Assembly (NCBI GenBank): GCA_017640725.1
Contig: JAEPQB010000001.1
Span: forward strand, 62,001-126,000
DNA length: 64,000 nucleotides
DNA from: Kordiimonadaceae bacterium
GTDB lineage: Bacteria; Pseudomonadota; Alphaproteobacteria; Sphingomonadales; Kordiimonadaceae
Direction: 5' to 3'
Shown here: piece by piece, positions 10,327 to 18,956 of the stretch
How positions within the stretch are numbered: position 1 is the first letter of the stretch
Layout: the number at the start of each line of letters is the position of its first letter
Made by a program: the position numbers and the translations under genes
The notes under the pieces: generated by a model
What the model was told of the DNA's origin: nothing
The model's database searches: none
Seen by the model: the letters and a program-made list of their open reading frames with translations, nothing else

Positions 10327-13300
10327 TTATAGGATCAGTACATCCGTGCTAAGGATGGAAAGGGAGTGCCCGATGAGCAGCACACTGTCGCCGCCGCCAA
10401 GGTCGATCAGCAGGCCTGCTTCGGTCTCTGTCGCGGCGGCCTGAACGTCCGCGAGGCTGGTGAAGTCAGTGGCAGTGTTCGAGAGGTCCAGAAGGTCATT
10501 GGCGCGGAAATCGAGCACGATGTCATCGCCTGTGCCCTCGCTGAAAATGAAAGTGTCAGAGCCTGCGCTGCCTCTGAGCGTATCGTCACCGGCCCCGCCA
10601 TCAAGCGTGTCGTCACCGCGGTTGCCGTTCATCAGGTCATCGCCCGCACCGCCTGTGACCACATCATTGCCGTTGCCGCCCGCCAGAAGATCATTACCCG
10701 AGCGACCCGTGACAAAGTCATCACCGCCAGCGCCGTTAAGGCGACTGCCTGCCTCAAGCGCACGCAGCGTATCATCCCCTTTGCCACCAAACAGGCTTTC
10801 GATGGACATGAGCACGTCACCGTCCGCAAAACCACCCGTGGCTTCGCCGGTCTCAAGGTCCACGAGGATGGCGTCATCGCCGATGAGATAATCGACCCGG
10901 TCAGACCCGCCGCCACCATTGAGGGTGTCAGCGCCGCTGTCACCAAACAGCCGGTCCCCCTGGCTACCACCGTTTAGACTGTCGTCGCCGATGCTGCCGG
11001 AGAGCGTGTCACTGCCGGAGCCGCCCTCGACCGTGTCGTTACCGTTACCGCCGAGCAGGCTGTCGTTGCCCGCACCGCCATCCAGCCGGTCCGCCTGCGT
11101 GCCGCCAAACAGCACATCATCGCCTTCGCCGCCGTTGAGTGTATCAGCACCCCTGCCGCCCGAAAGAGCATTGGCTGTATTGTCGCCGGTGAGCCAGTCG
11201 GCATACGCTGAGCCCATGACATTTTCGATGCTTACCAAGCTGTCCCCTTCAGCGTCACCGCCAGCGGCAGACACACCCAGCGTGACTGTGACTGCGGCAC
11301 TGGAACTTTCATAGGACGCTGTATCGGCGCCTTCGCCGCCATCCAACCGGTCCGCCCCTTCCCCTCCGACCAGAATGTCATCGCCTGTCATGCCTAACAA
11401 AGTATCCGCGCCGACATTGCCCATCAGTCTATTATCAGCGTCATTACCGGTGAGGGTATCGTCACCGTCTGCCCCGTATGCGTTTTCAATGATTGTGTCA
11501 GGCGTGATGAAAATAGTCCCTGGTTCGATCCAGGAAGTCCCGTTACCGCTGTAGGTAATGTCGGGACCAATGTTGGACCAGGAGCCAGGCGTCAGATTGA
11601 TATGCACGGCGTCACCGCTGCCATATACACCGAGCGTATCGTCGCCTCCATAGTCCCACACCGTTGCGATCTGAGCCTTGGAAAGATCGAAAAGATACTC
11701 GTCTTGCCCTGCCGTCGTAATTGTATCGACCCCATACAGAAACTGCAGACCCAATATATCTGCATACATGTATTGCGTAGGACTGACCGTAGTATACTCC
11801 GCATCCTGATACCGGCTAGAGGGCACATATGCCATCACTGTCGTATCTTCGCCGACAAAGTCAGTCGCAGTATCCAGGTCGCTGAAGCCAAAAGAGTGGC
11901 CAAGTTCATGAGTGAAAAATAAAGCAGCATTTAGCTCGCCGACACCTACCCCGACAAGGACTGTACCGGCCCCAGGCCCATCAAACGGCACAGTCGACGC
12001 CCCACCAGAAACAAATGTGCTAAAAGTGAAGCGGATTTGGCCAGCACTGGTGCCATTGTCTTCAACCCAAACAAGATCAATATTAGAAACTGCTTCAGCT
12101 TGGGCGATGGATTGTTCGACATACCACTGTGTCAGCGGTGTAATGGCCGCCACGGAAGACCAGAAATCCTCATTCTGAGGCGTTGTTGGAAACAGGAATT
12201 CGGCGTTAGCGAAGCTATAGGAAACAGTTGTGGTTACGCCGTCACTGTCACGCGTCCAGCGCGCACCTTCGACAATCACATCGGAATTGTCCAGAAAACT
12301 GCCATCATCAGGTGTGGCAACTGTTTCAGACAGATGAAAATCTGTATAAAACGACGTCACATTGCCTGGTTCAAGGATCACATCCTCGGCTACCGGTTCA
12401 AGCTCGGCAGCACTGAGGCCGATGATGGTCAAGCTATTAGCACCATCACTTATGACTACATTGTCTCCGTCATCTTCAAACGTCAGGTCTGCTATATCCA
12501 GTCCGGAACCACGAAAATCGAGCGTGTCTGCTGCCAGCTCGAAATCGCTGATCGTGTCATCACCCCAGCCACGGCCGATAACAAAAATGTCGGCCCCCGC
12601 GCCCCCGTTCATGCTGTCGTCGCCTTGACCGGGCCGCAGTGTGTCGTTTCCTGAGCCCCCCAGGAGAACATCATCACCACTGCGGCTTTCCAGGAGGTCA
12701 TCACCGTCACCACCTGCCATATGGTCGTTGCCGTCATGGGCGACGAGAAAGTCATCGCCCGCGCCACCTTCAAGTGTGTTATCGCCGCCCTCTCCGCCTA
12801 TTATATCATTGCCGGCGCCGCCCACGAGGCTGTCATTCCCTTCAAACCCGCGCAGATAATCGGCGCCGTCACCGCCTCGGATAACATCGTTGCCGCCGTA
12901 GCCATAGATCGTGTCGGCATCCTCTCCGCCGGTCAGCGTCTCATCGTCTGCGTCTCCTTCAATGTTGCCTGGAACCAAAAGTGGCCCTGCACGAAACGCG
13001 AAATTGTCCGCGCTAAGCGCACTCGCAGACACCCCAATGAGAGTTACACTGTCGCCCCAATCTGTCGTGAGTACGGTATTGCCGCCATCCTCAGAGATGG
13101 TAAAGTCATCAAGGCTGCCTATGATTCTATCCCCAAAATCGAGGATGTCTTCGGACGGATCGAAGTCGCTGATTGTGTCGTCGCCCCATAATTCGGCATC
13201 GTCGTCCAAGACAGCATCCCAATTATTGGCGGGAAACTCGAATAAGTCCGACCCGGCGCCACCGGTCAGCAGGTCGTCGCCTAGGCCACCGCGCAGATAG

Positions 13301-13791
13301 TCGTTGCCAGCGCCGCCATCAATGGTGTCGTTCCCGATGCCCCCATTCAGGCTATCCGAAGTATTGCTACCAACAAGACCATTGTCACCGTCATCGCCAG
13401 AAACGTTTCGGGTGACGTAAAGCGTGTACGAACCGATGTCGTCAAAATATCCCGTAACGGACACATAATAGGTGCCTGTCGTAGCCGGGGTGAATTCCAG
13501 CAGGGATTCCAGAAAACCGGCGCTATCGCTGTCCCCCGCTGCGATCTGGTCGCCATTCGCGTCAAATACCCCAAGTATCTCAGGGTCTTCGATGGTGCCA
13601 TTGTCTGTGGCTCTTCCAGCGAGCCGAAAGGTGTAAGTTACACCCGCTTGCAGTTCGATTGCGATCCAGTCAACATCATCGGCAGCCTCGGTATGGCCGA
13701 AATAGACACCTTCTGACGCATCCGCATCAGTGTCCATATTAGCAGCCTCATCCGATATGGCTTGCCCCCTTTTTCCCTGCACCCAAGGCAT
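10327..13791 (-). CDS. Serralysin-like RTX metalloprotease with N-terminal PPC domain
   Basis: About 1154 residues. Order: a PPC-type domain (DDVDWIAIELQAGVTYTFRL, then TGTYYVSVTGY) in the first 130 residues; RTX blocks at about 140-180 and 280-420; a metzincin catalytic domain around 480-780; and a long C-terminal RTX/secretion module shared with the three downstream genes. The zinc site is HELGHSFGFSD, so the usual third histidine of serralysins is aspartate. A Met-turn follows (TVMAY), then MYADILGLQFLYG and WDYGGDDTLGVYG, the normal start of the serralysin C-domain. Secretion is probably type I. Start: ATG 13791 is used here; a TTG at 13824 allows a longer frame, and ATG 13737 has a better ribosome site (GGATGAGG). 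A TTGACA at 13824-13819 could be a -35 box, which would favour 13737. Confidence 0.9.
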   Translation of the reverse strand: MPWVQGKRGQAISDEAANMDTDADASEGVYFGHTEAADDVDWIAIELQAGVTYTFRLAGRATDNGTIEDPEILGVFDANGDQIAAGDSDSAGFLESLLEFTPATTGTYYVSVTGYFDDIGSYTLYVTRNVSGDDGDNGLVGSNTSDSLNGGIGNDTIDGGAGNDYLRGGLGDDLLTGGAGSDLFEFPANNWDAVLDDDAELWGDDTISDFDPSEDILDFGDRIIGSLDDFTISEDGGNTVLTTDWGDSVTLIGVSASALSADNFAFRAGPLLVPGNIEGDADDETLTGGEDADTIYGYGGNDVIRGGDGADYLRGFEGNDSLVGGAGNDIIGGEGGDNTLEGGAGDDFLVAHDGNDHMAGGDGDDLLESRSGDDVLLGGSGNDTLRPGQGDDSMNGGAGADIFVIGRGWGDDTISDFELAADTLDFRGSGLDIADLTFEDDGDNVVISDGANSLTIIGLSAAELEPVAEDVILEPGNVTSFYTDFHLSETVATPDDGSFLDNSDVIVEGARWTRDSDGVTTTVSYSFANAEFLFPTTPQNEDFWSSVAAITPLTQWYVEQSIAQAEAVSNIDLVWVEDNGTSAGQIRFTFSTFVSGGASTVPFDGPGAGTVLVGVGVGELNAALFFTHELGHSFGFSDLDTATDFVGEDTTVMAYVPSSRYQDAEYTTVSPTQYMYADILGLQFLYGVDTITTAGQDEYLFDLSKAQIATVWDYGGDDTLGVYGSGDAVHINLTPGSWSNIGPDITYSGNGTSWIEPGTIFITPDTIIENAYGADGDDTLTGNDADNRLMGNVGADTLLGMTGDDILVGGEGADRLDGGEGADTASYESSSAAVTVTLGVSAAGGDAEGDSLVSIENVMGSAYADWLTGDNTANALSGGRGADTLNGGEGDDVLFGGTQADRLDGGAGNDSLLGGNGNDTVEGGSGSDTLSGSIGDDSLNGGSQGDRLFGDSGADTLNGGGGSDRVDYLIGDDAILVDLETGEATGGFADGDVLMSIESLFGGKGDDTLRALEAGSRLNGAGGDDFVTGRSGNDLLAGGNGNDVVTGGAGDDLMNGNRGDDTLDGGAGDDTLRGSAGSDTFIFSEGTGDDIVLDFRANDLLDLSNTATDFTSLADVQAAATETEAGLLIDLGGGDSVLLIGHSLSILSTDVLIL

Positions 13792-13841
13792 GAATATAGT
13801 GAGATAGCAGCAGCATCTTGTCAATTAAGCTGCAAAGGCGC

Positions 13842-13890
13842 AAAAAGACGCCCCATGAAACAGGTCGGGCAACCCGCATCATGAGGCGTC
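13842..13890 (-). terminator. Strong terminator of ccrM
   Basis: On the minus strand GACGCCTCATGA pairs with TCATGGGGCGTC (12 pairs, one wobble), with an inner CGGG/CCCG stem, followed by TTTTT. A second perfect hairpin (GCTACAGCC/GGCTGTAGC at 13926-13898) lies between it and the ccrM stop. Together they insulate ccrM from the RTX island just downstream. Confidence 0.8.
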
Positions 13891-13940
13891 AACGGAGGCT
13901 ACAGCCAATAACAGGGCGGCTGTAGCTCTGGGAACTTTAG

Positions 13941-15131
<1,191 letters not shown>

Positions 15132-15175
15132 CTATTTGCGCCTTTTGACGTCATTTTTAGCTGCAATAACGATAT

Positions 15176-15226
15176 GAATCATGAGTCGAAAACGAATCGA
15201 GGTCAAGTGATTCTTATATAGGAATC
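15176..15226 (-). promoter_or_regulatory. ccrM promoter with five clustered GANTC sites
   Basis: Five GANTC sites lie at 15176-15180, 15183-15187, 15194-15198, 15209-15213 and 15222-15226. A likely promoter for ccrM is TTGACC (15206-15201), a 17-base spacer, and CATGAT (15183-15178). One site overlaps the -10 box, one touches its edge, one is in the spacer and two lie just upstream. GANTC is expected about once per 256 bases. In Caulobacter the ccrM promoter is known to respond to methylation of GANTC sites, so autoregulation by methylation state is a reasonable inference here. I saw no clear CtrA box. Confidence 0.65.
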
Positions 15227-15242
15227 AATATCTTGTTACTTA

Positions 15243-15908
15243 TTATTCATCTAAAATATGCCGAATCGGCGCGAAAGTTCGGCGATGATGAGGGGTCACA
15301 CCTACAAGTCTTAGTGCTTCCCGATGTTTGGCCACACCATATCCTGCGTTTTGCGCCCAACCGTATTCGGGGAACTCATTTCCCAGTTCGGCCATTAAAT
15401 TATCTCGAAAAACTTTTGCCAAAATACTGGCTGCCGCAATCGAAAGAGACCTGCCGTCGCCTTTTATGAGGGTGCGCGTCGGCAAACCATCAAGACCCGG
15501 ATCTTTGTTGCCGTCCACAAGGGCGCCGTGCGGACGCACGGTCAAACCGGCAACAGCGCGGCGCATGGCCAGCAAGCTTGCTTGAAGGATATTGAGTTCA
15601 TCAATCTCTTCAACGCTTGCCTCGGCGATGCAGAAAGCGATGGCATTTTGCTGGATCGCCTCATAAAGCGCATCGCGTTTTTTAGCAGATAGTTTTTTGC
15701 TGTCATCCAGGCCAACGGGCACAGCAGCAGGGTCCAGAACCACTGCCGCTGCAACCACGGGACCTGCGAGCGGGCCGCGCCCCACTTCATCAACCCCGCA
15801 AATAAACGCTGATGCCTTTGAGACATTCAGCTCTTTGATAAGGGACTGCTCCGAGGAAAAATCCGGCCCACTCGGCAATGTGACTTTGGCGATGTCAAAC
15901 AAGTCCAT
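15243..15908 (-). CDS. rnhB: Ribonuclease HII
   Basis: A 221-residue RNase HII that removes RNA, including single ribonucleotides, from RNA-DNA hybrids. The N-terminal signature GVDEVGRGPLAGPVVAAAVV supplies catalytic Asp and Glu. GLDDSKKLSAKKRDALYE, HGALVDGN and SIAAASILAKVFRD are further family blocks carrying the other acidic and helper residues. The C-terminus has the GYGVAKHREAL and HRRTFAPI motifs. The frame is open upstream to 16055, but ATG 15908 (MDLFDIAKV) gives the normal length and leaves 87 bases before the divergent gene at 15996. It ends 16 bases before the ccrM GANTC cluster, so ccrM is transcribed from its own promoter and possibly also by read-through from rnhB. Confidence 0.95.
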   Translation of the reverse strand: MDLFDIAKVTLPSGPDFSSEQSLIKELNVSKASAFICGVDEVGRGPLAGPVVAAAVVLDPAAVPVGLDDSKKLSAKKRDALYEAIQQNAIAFCIAEASVEEIDELNILQASLLAMRRAVAGLTVRPHGALVDGNKDPGLDGLPTRTLIKGDGRSLSIAAASILAKVFRDNLMAELGNEFPEYGWAQNAGYGVAKHREALRLVGVTPHHRRTFAPIRHILDE

Positions 15909-15995
15909 GACAAACAGGCCTTGGCAATAGTATTGATGGTTTCGCACATAGCGCCAGAATTCCGAAGCCACCGCAAGCGCATATTGGTATTGATC

Positions 15996-16967
15996 ATGTC
16001 TGACCCCAAGCAAATATTGGCGAATATGCCTGATGCCCTTGAGCGCGTGGGCCATGAAGGCATATGGCGCATCACTTCCCAGCTAAAGAATTCCAGAAAG
16101 TGCGACATCTATTTAGCGGCCAACCCTTCAACCTCTCAAAAACTAGCCCTAAAAATATTCAGGCCTGGTGGAACGTCTGAACAAGCACCTGGCCTTCAAT
16201 TCCGGGCGCTCGAGCGACTGCAAAAGGCCACCCCCAGAGTGCTGGCGCCCAAAGTGTTTGGATTTTCCTCCGAAAACAACGCCATTTTGATGGAATGGAT
16301 TGAGGCAGAGACAATTCAGGCAACCCTTTGGCGCTCGATACTCGTGCCATCAAAAAGAAAGCAAGCCGTTCAGAAAGCCGGGGCATGGTTGCGACAGTTT
16401 CATGAGGTTTCGCATATTGCCTTGCAACCGCTTGACGGCAATAAGCTCGCACAAAAACTGGTCACACAACTTCAGAAACACGGGCAGACTACAGATTTTG
16501 ACGCCATCCAGCAATCAATTGGCAAATTTGAGGCTGCGGCCAAGACGTTAGATATGAATGTGCCGCACGCCTTATTGCATGGGGATTTCACGGTGCGGAA
16601 TGTGTTGATGCAGTCTGGCTCCACCGTAGGGATCGACATCTGGGGTGCCCGTATGGGTCCCGTGTTCGAAGATGCAGCCCGCTTTGTTACCTATGCTGCG
16701 ATCAATACGCCTTTTGCTCTCTCCCATTCTCCCTGGCACCCTGACGGGCCGCTTTCTCAGTCATTCGCGACTGGATATGGAAAAGACCTTTTGGACGTGC
16801 GGTGCAAAAGCTGGACCCTATTGATGTGGTATCAGTTTATGCGGCGCTGGATTGTTTATTCTGCACGCCAATCGAAGGGCAATTCCGTCAACCTGACCCG
16901 TTGGCAAGTCAAAAGAGCCGAGGCAGGCTCACTTATCCTACAAAGCTGGCTTGAAGATTGCTTTTGA
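15996..16967 (+). CDS. Kinase-fold phosphotransferase (APH family)
   Basis: A 323-residue protein of the aminoglycoside/choline kinase fold. The N-lobe has LALKIFRPGG (the ATP-binding Lys) and AILMEWIEAETIQ (hinge). The catalytic loop is LLHGDFTVRNVLMQ near residue 193, with HGD and N as expected. The metal-binding segment is GIDIWGARMGPVFEDAARFV, where Asp keeps its place although the usual DFE/DWE text is altered. The substrate is unknown and drug resistance should not be assumed: the family also phosphorylates sugars, choline and lipids. Start ATG 15996 was chosen over an in-frame ATG at 15921 because it avoids overlap with rnhB; its ribosome site is weak. An inverted repeat (TTAGCTT/AAGCTAA) follows the stop but has no T run. 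Confidence 0.75.
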   Translation: MSDPKQILANMPDALERVGHEGIWRITSQLKNSRKCDIYLAANPSTSQKLALKIFRPGGTSEQAPGLQFRALERLQKATPRVLAPKVFGFSSENNAILMEWIEAETIQATLWRSILVPSKRKQAVQKAGAWLRQFHEVSHIALQPLDGNKLAQKLVTQLQKHGQTTDFDAIQQSIGKFEAAAKTLDMNVPHALLHGDFTVRNVLMQSGSTVGIDIWGARMGPVFEDAARFVTYAAINTPFALSHSPWHPDGPLSQSFATGYGKDLLDVRCKSWTLLMWYQFMRRWIVYSARQSKGNSVNLTRWQVKRAEAGSLILQSWLEDCF

Positions 16968-17037
16968 AAAATTTAGCTTAAAAGGAAGCTAATATTGCCT
17001 CGGTTATTGGGGCAACTGACTTTGCTTGGAGGGGACA

Positions 17038-17298
17038 ATGCAGGACTTAATCACGTGGCTTGAGAGAATGTGGGCCGCCGGGGGTACGGACATGGCAATT
17101 GCTGCCACGGTGATGACAGTTATTGCCATCTTTCTGATTGCATGGCTCATTCTGCCTTTTGCCTTGATCGGCGTGAAGGGCAAGATCGCTCAACTGACAC
17201 GTGCGACAAATTTTAATACTGCTGAAATCAGGGCTCTTAGGAACGAGAATTCAAAACGTGCCAAGCGGGCCGAGCGCCGGGCAGAAATCGAGCGCTAG
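17038..17298 (+). CDS. Small single-pass membrane protein, unknown function
   Basis: An 86-residue protein with a strong ribosome site (GGAGGGGACA just before ATG 17038). Residues 18-48 are strongly hydrophobic (MAIAATVMTVIAIFLIAWLI, then LPFALIGVKGK) and form one membrane span. The rest is a charged helix (FNTAEIRALRNENSKRAKRAERRAEIER) likely to be coiled coil and to face the cytoplasm. I do not recognise a family. It is plus-strand and lies 70 bases after the kinase-fold gene, so it could be co-transcribed with it. Confidence 0.7.
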   Translation: MQDLITWLERMWAAGGTDMAIAATVMTVIAIFLIAWLILPFALIGVKGKIAQLTRATNFNTAEIRALRNENSKRAKRAERRAEIER

Positions 17299-17619
17299 CA
17301 AACTGCCAGCCAACACACTGGCGGCAGACGACGCTTGGCAGGGCAATTCCACTCCGTGTTCATGAAAGAAATGGCATCCCTTCGGGAAAAGGGATGCCTG
17401 GGTAAAGGTGCCTGCCTTGGGAGGAAGATTACACCTGTGCGACAAACCAATTTTGGGAGCTGGCTTGCCGAAGTTTAGGGGCCGGGCCCGGATGGGCACT
17501 AGGGGCTAGGGTCAGGGGCGTGATCTCCACCCGGTCCCGGCCAGGTCAACAATCGCATTAGGGCTATAAGATCATAAGCTGGAGCTTAAGGGCGATTGCA
17601 GACCCAAAACTGACGTCGC
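17299..17619. other. Gene-free stretch with two stable RNA-like hairpins
   Basis: No convincing frame is seen. It contains a perfect 10-pair hairpin, GGCATCCCTT (17373-17382) with AAGGGATGCC (17389-17398), and further on GGCCGGGCCCGG (17480-17491) facing CCGGTCCCGGCC (17531-17542), a 12-pair stem with one mismatch enclosing about 40 bases. Neither stem has a long T run on the plus strand. On the minus strand the first stem is followed by ATTTCTTTC and could be a weak terminator for the micro-ORF at 17620-17760. A small structured RNA is possible; I could not match it to tmRNA, SRP RNA or RNase P, and cannot exclude 6S RNA. Confidence 0.4.
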
Positions 17620-17760
17620 TTAGGCGACTTGGGCAAAGCGCGCAGTGCGCTGTTGACGGCGACGATGACGGCGCGAACGGGACGGCGCACGTGAAACACG
17701 TTCCGTCACGGTTGGCAGACCTTTCGTCGGGTCTGAATTGGCAATCAAATTGGTAAACAT
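17620..17760 (-). CDS. Possible Arg-rich 46-residue protein
   Basis: The frame ATG 17760 to TAA 17620 encodes MFTNLIANSDPTKG followed by a basic tail (SRSRRHRRRQQRTARFAQVA). A good ribosome site, GAGGA, lies six bases before the ATG (GCGAGGATAGAAATG). A longer in-frame start exists at 17865, but the inner ATG has the better signal. No family is recognised. The basic tail could bind RNA or membranes, but that is only a guess. It is isolated, with structured gene-free DNA downstream and a terminal GTCGCC-TAA-GCGAC inverted repeat at its stop codon. Confidence 0.4.
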   Translation of the reverse strand: MFTNLIANSDPTKGLPTVTERVSRAPSRSRRHRRRQQRTARFAQVA

Positions 17761-18003
17761 TTCTATCCTCGCTAGAGTTACGCTCAATCCTGGGCTTTTG
17801 CCTCTTTTGGATCTCGCTATGCTGTCGTTTTTTAGTCTCGCTTTGTGGCCTGCGCTTGTTTTCAAGCTTGTCTCTTGGCTACAGGCTTAATTTAGGGAGG
17901 CTCGGCCACTATTACAATAGCGCCCACCCCATTTCGCGCACGTTTCACCGCAAATGAGCAAATAGCGTCAGAATTTGTATTTTTTGAGGTGCCTGCCCTT
18001 CTT

Positions 18004-18471
18004 CTAAGCAGAATGCAGCGTGGAAAAGTCTCGAGTTTTGCCGATTTCACAGAGAGACTTGAGCCCGGCAAGTACATAGGGCCAGCCGTCGCGCACCATC
18101 TGGTAGGTTTCGCTTTGCTGCGACGCAAATTGATCATGTCGAACGATCAGCTTTGTGGCCCCTTCAACGTCCTCGAGTTCAAAGGTGACCCTCGACGGTT
18201 CTTCAGCAGCACATTTTGGATTTAGTGGGAAATGCCAACTATATGAAAGCCGAGCCGGTCGATTGGCTTCAAATACTTGACCAGCGCAGCCAATGACCGG
18301 CCCATCCTCGCCTTGAACCACAAATTCAACGCTCGCGCCTTCGGACCAGTCCGACCGCACTTCTGTTGCGTGCCAATATTGTTTGGTGAACTCACCTTGC
18401 GTCAATGCATCCCAAACCGCTTCTCTTGGCGCGTCGATTAATAATACATAGTAGAATTCTGGTTGTTCCAT
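18004..18471 (-). CDS. SRPBCC (AHSA1-like) domain protein
   Basis: A 155-residue START-like fold protein of the AHSA1 group. The family start FYYVLLIDAPREAVWDALTQ is followed by FTKQYWHATEVRSDWSEGASV, then RLSYSWHF, RVTFELED and GWPYVLAGLKSLCE at the end, all normal AHSA1 features. These proteins form a deep hydrophobic pocket for small molecules; the ligand here is unknown. The ATG lies six bases after the stop of the ArsR gene, so they form an operon. ArsR plus SRPBCC pairs are common in alphaproteobacteria and usually respond to an unknown stress or ligand. Confidence 0.9.
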   Translation of the reverse strand: MEQPEFYYVLLIDAPREAVWDALTQGEFTKQYWHATEVRSDWSEGASVEFVVQGEDGPVIGCAGQVFEANRPARLSYSWHFPLNPKCAAEEPSRVTFELEDVEGATKLIVRHDQFASQQSETYQMVRDGWPYVLAGLKSLCEIGKTRDFSTLHSA

Positions 18472-18474
18472 GTG

Positions 18475-18861
18475 TCAGTCCTCTATCGGGGTGAAAAATG
18501 ACGTGACTTCTGGCCCCCGTTTTACCTGTGGCTGCTCGCGCCGCACATTCTCTGGTGTTTCCTCCAGTGCGTCTTTCATTGACAACAGCGCGTCCGCTTG
18601 ATGTTCGTTATATTTGTCAAGCCAGCGCCTGCTGATCTCGCGCACAGGTATTGGGTTAAGAAAGTGCTTTTTCTCCCTGCCCCGCCATTCCACATGCACC
18701 AGTCCCGCTTCCTCCAGGATTTGCACGTGCTTGCTCGCCGATTGACGGCGCATGTCAGTCCCCTCAATCAGTTCGCCAAGCGTTATGCCCGGTGACTGCA
18801 ATAGTTTGTCCAGCATGTTCCTGCGGGTTTGGTCTGCGAGCGCTTTAAACACCAATTCCAT
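18475..18861 (-). CDS. ArsR-family transcriptional repressor
   Basis: A 128-residue winged-helix regulator. LVFKALADQTRRNMLDKLLQ at the start and the recognition helix region MRRQSASKHVQILEEAGLVH, with the wing WRGREKKHFLNPI, are typical of ArsR proteins that pair with SRPBCC partners. No metal-binding CxC motif appears, so the signal is probably not arsenic. The C-terminal tail (VKRGPEVTSFFTPIED) extends beyond the core fold. It is the first gene of a two-gene operon, and its promoter holds two copies of a palindrome that probably bind this protein. Confidence 0.92.
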   Translation of the reverse strand: MELVFKALADQTRRNMLDKLLQSPGITLGELIEGTDMRRQSASKHVQILEEAGLVHVEWRGREKKHFLNPIPVREISRRWLDKYNEHQADALLSMKDALEETPENVRREQPQVKRGPEVTSFFTPIED

Positions 18862-18873
18862 ATCGAGCCTTAA

Positions 18874-18922
18874 TGCAGCTTATTTACTGCCTTTATAATG
18901 CAGCCTTTTTACTGCATGTCAA
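18874..18922 (-). promoter_or_regulatory. ArsR/SRPBCC operon promoter with twin operator
   Basis: Read on the minus strand: TTGACA (18922-18917), an 18-base spacer, then TTATAA (18898-18893). The spacer is exactly TGCAGTAAAAAGGCTGCA (18916-18899), a palindrome TGCAG-N8-CTGCA. A second copy, GGCAGTAAATAAGCTGCA (18891-18874), follows 25 bases downstream. A dimeric repressor bound here would block RNA polymerase, so autorepression by the ArsR protein is the natural reading. The ATG at 18861 lies 13 bases past the second copy. Confidence 0.65.
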
Positions 18923-18925
18923 GAC

Positions 18926-18952
18926 AAAGAAAAACGGGGCTAAATACCCCGT
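18926..18952 (-). terminator. Terminator after the YdcH-like gene
   Basis: On the minus strand ACGGGG-tatttag-CCCCGT is followed by TTTTCTTTG. It starts just after the stop codon of the broken YdcH gene and ends close to the -35 box of the ArsR operon. Confidence 0.6.
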
Positions 18953-18956
18953 AATT

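Noticed and set aside
13793-13824. TTG 13824 as the true start of the metalloprotease
   Set aside because: The added peptide (TRCCCYLTIF) has no signal-peptide or family character, and the same bases form a TTGACA that looks like a -35 box.
15996-16967. Aminoglycoside resistance gene
   Set aside because: Only the kinase fold is supported. The DxD/DFE region is not that of known resistance enzymes and the context is housekeeping.
17251-17499. Minus-strand frame of 82 residues
   Set aside because: It overlaps the small membrane protein gene, spans the hairpin at 17373-17398 and has no ribosome site or recognisable sequence.
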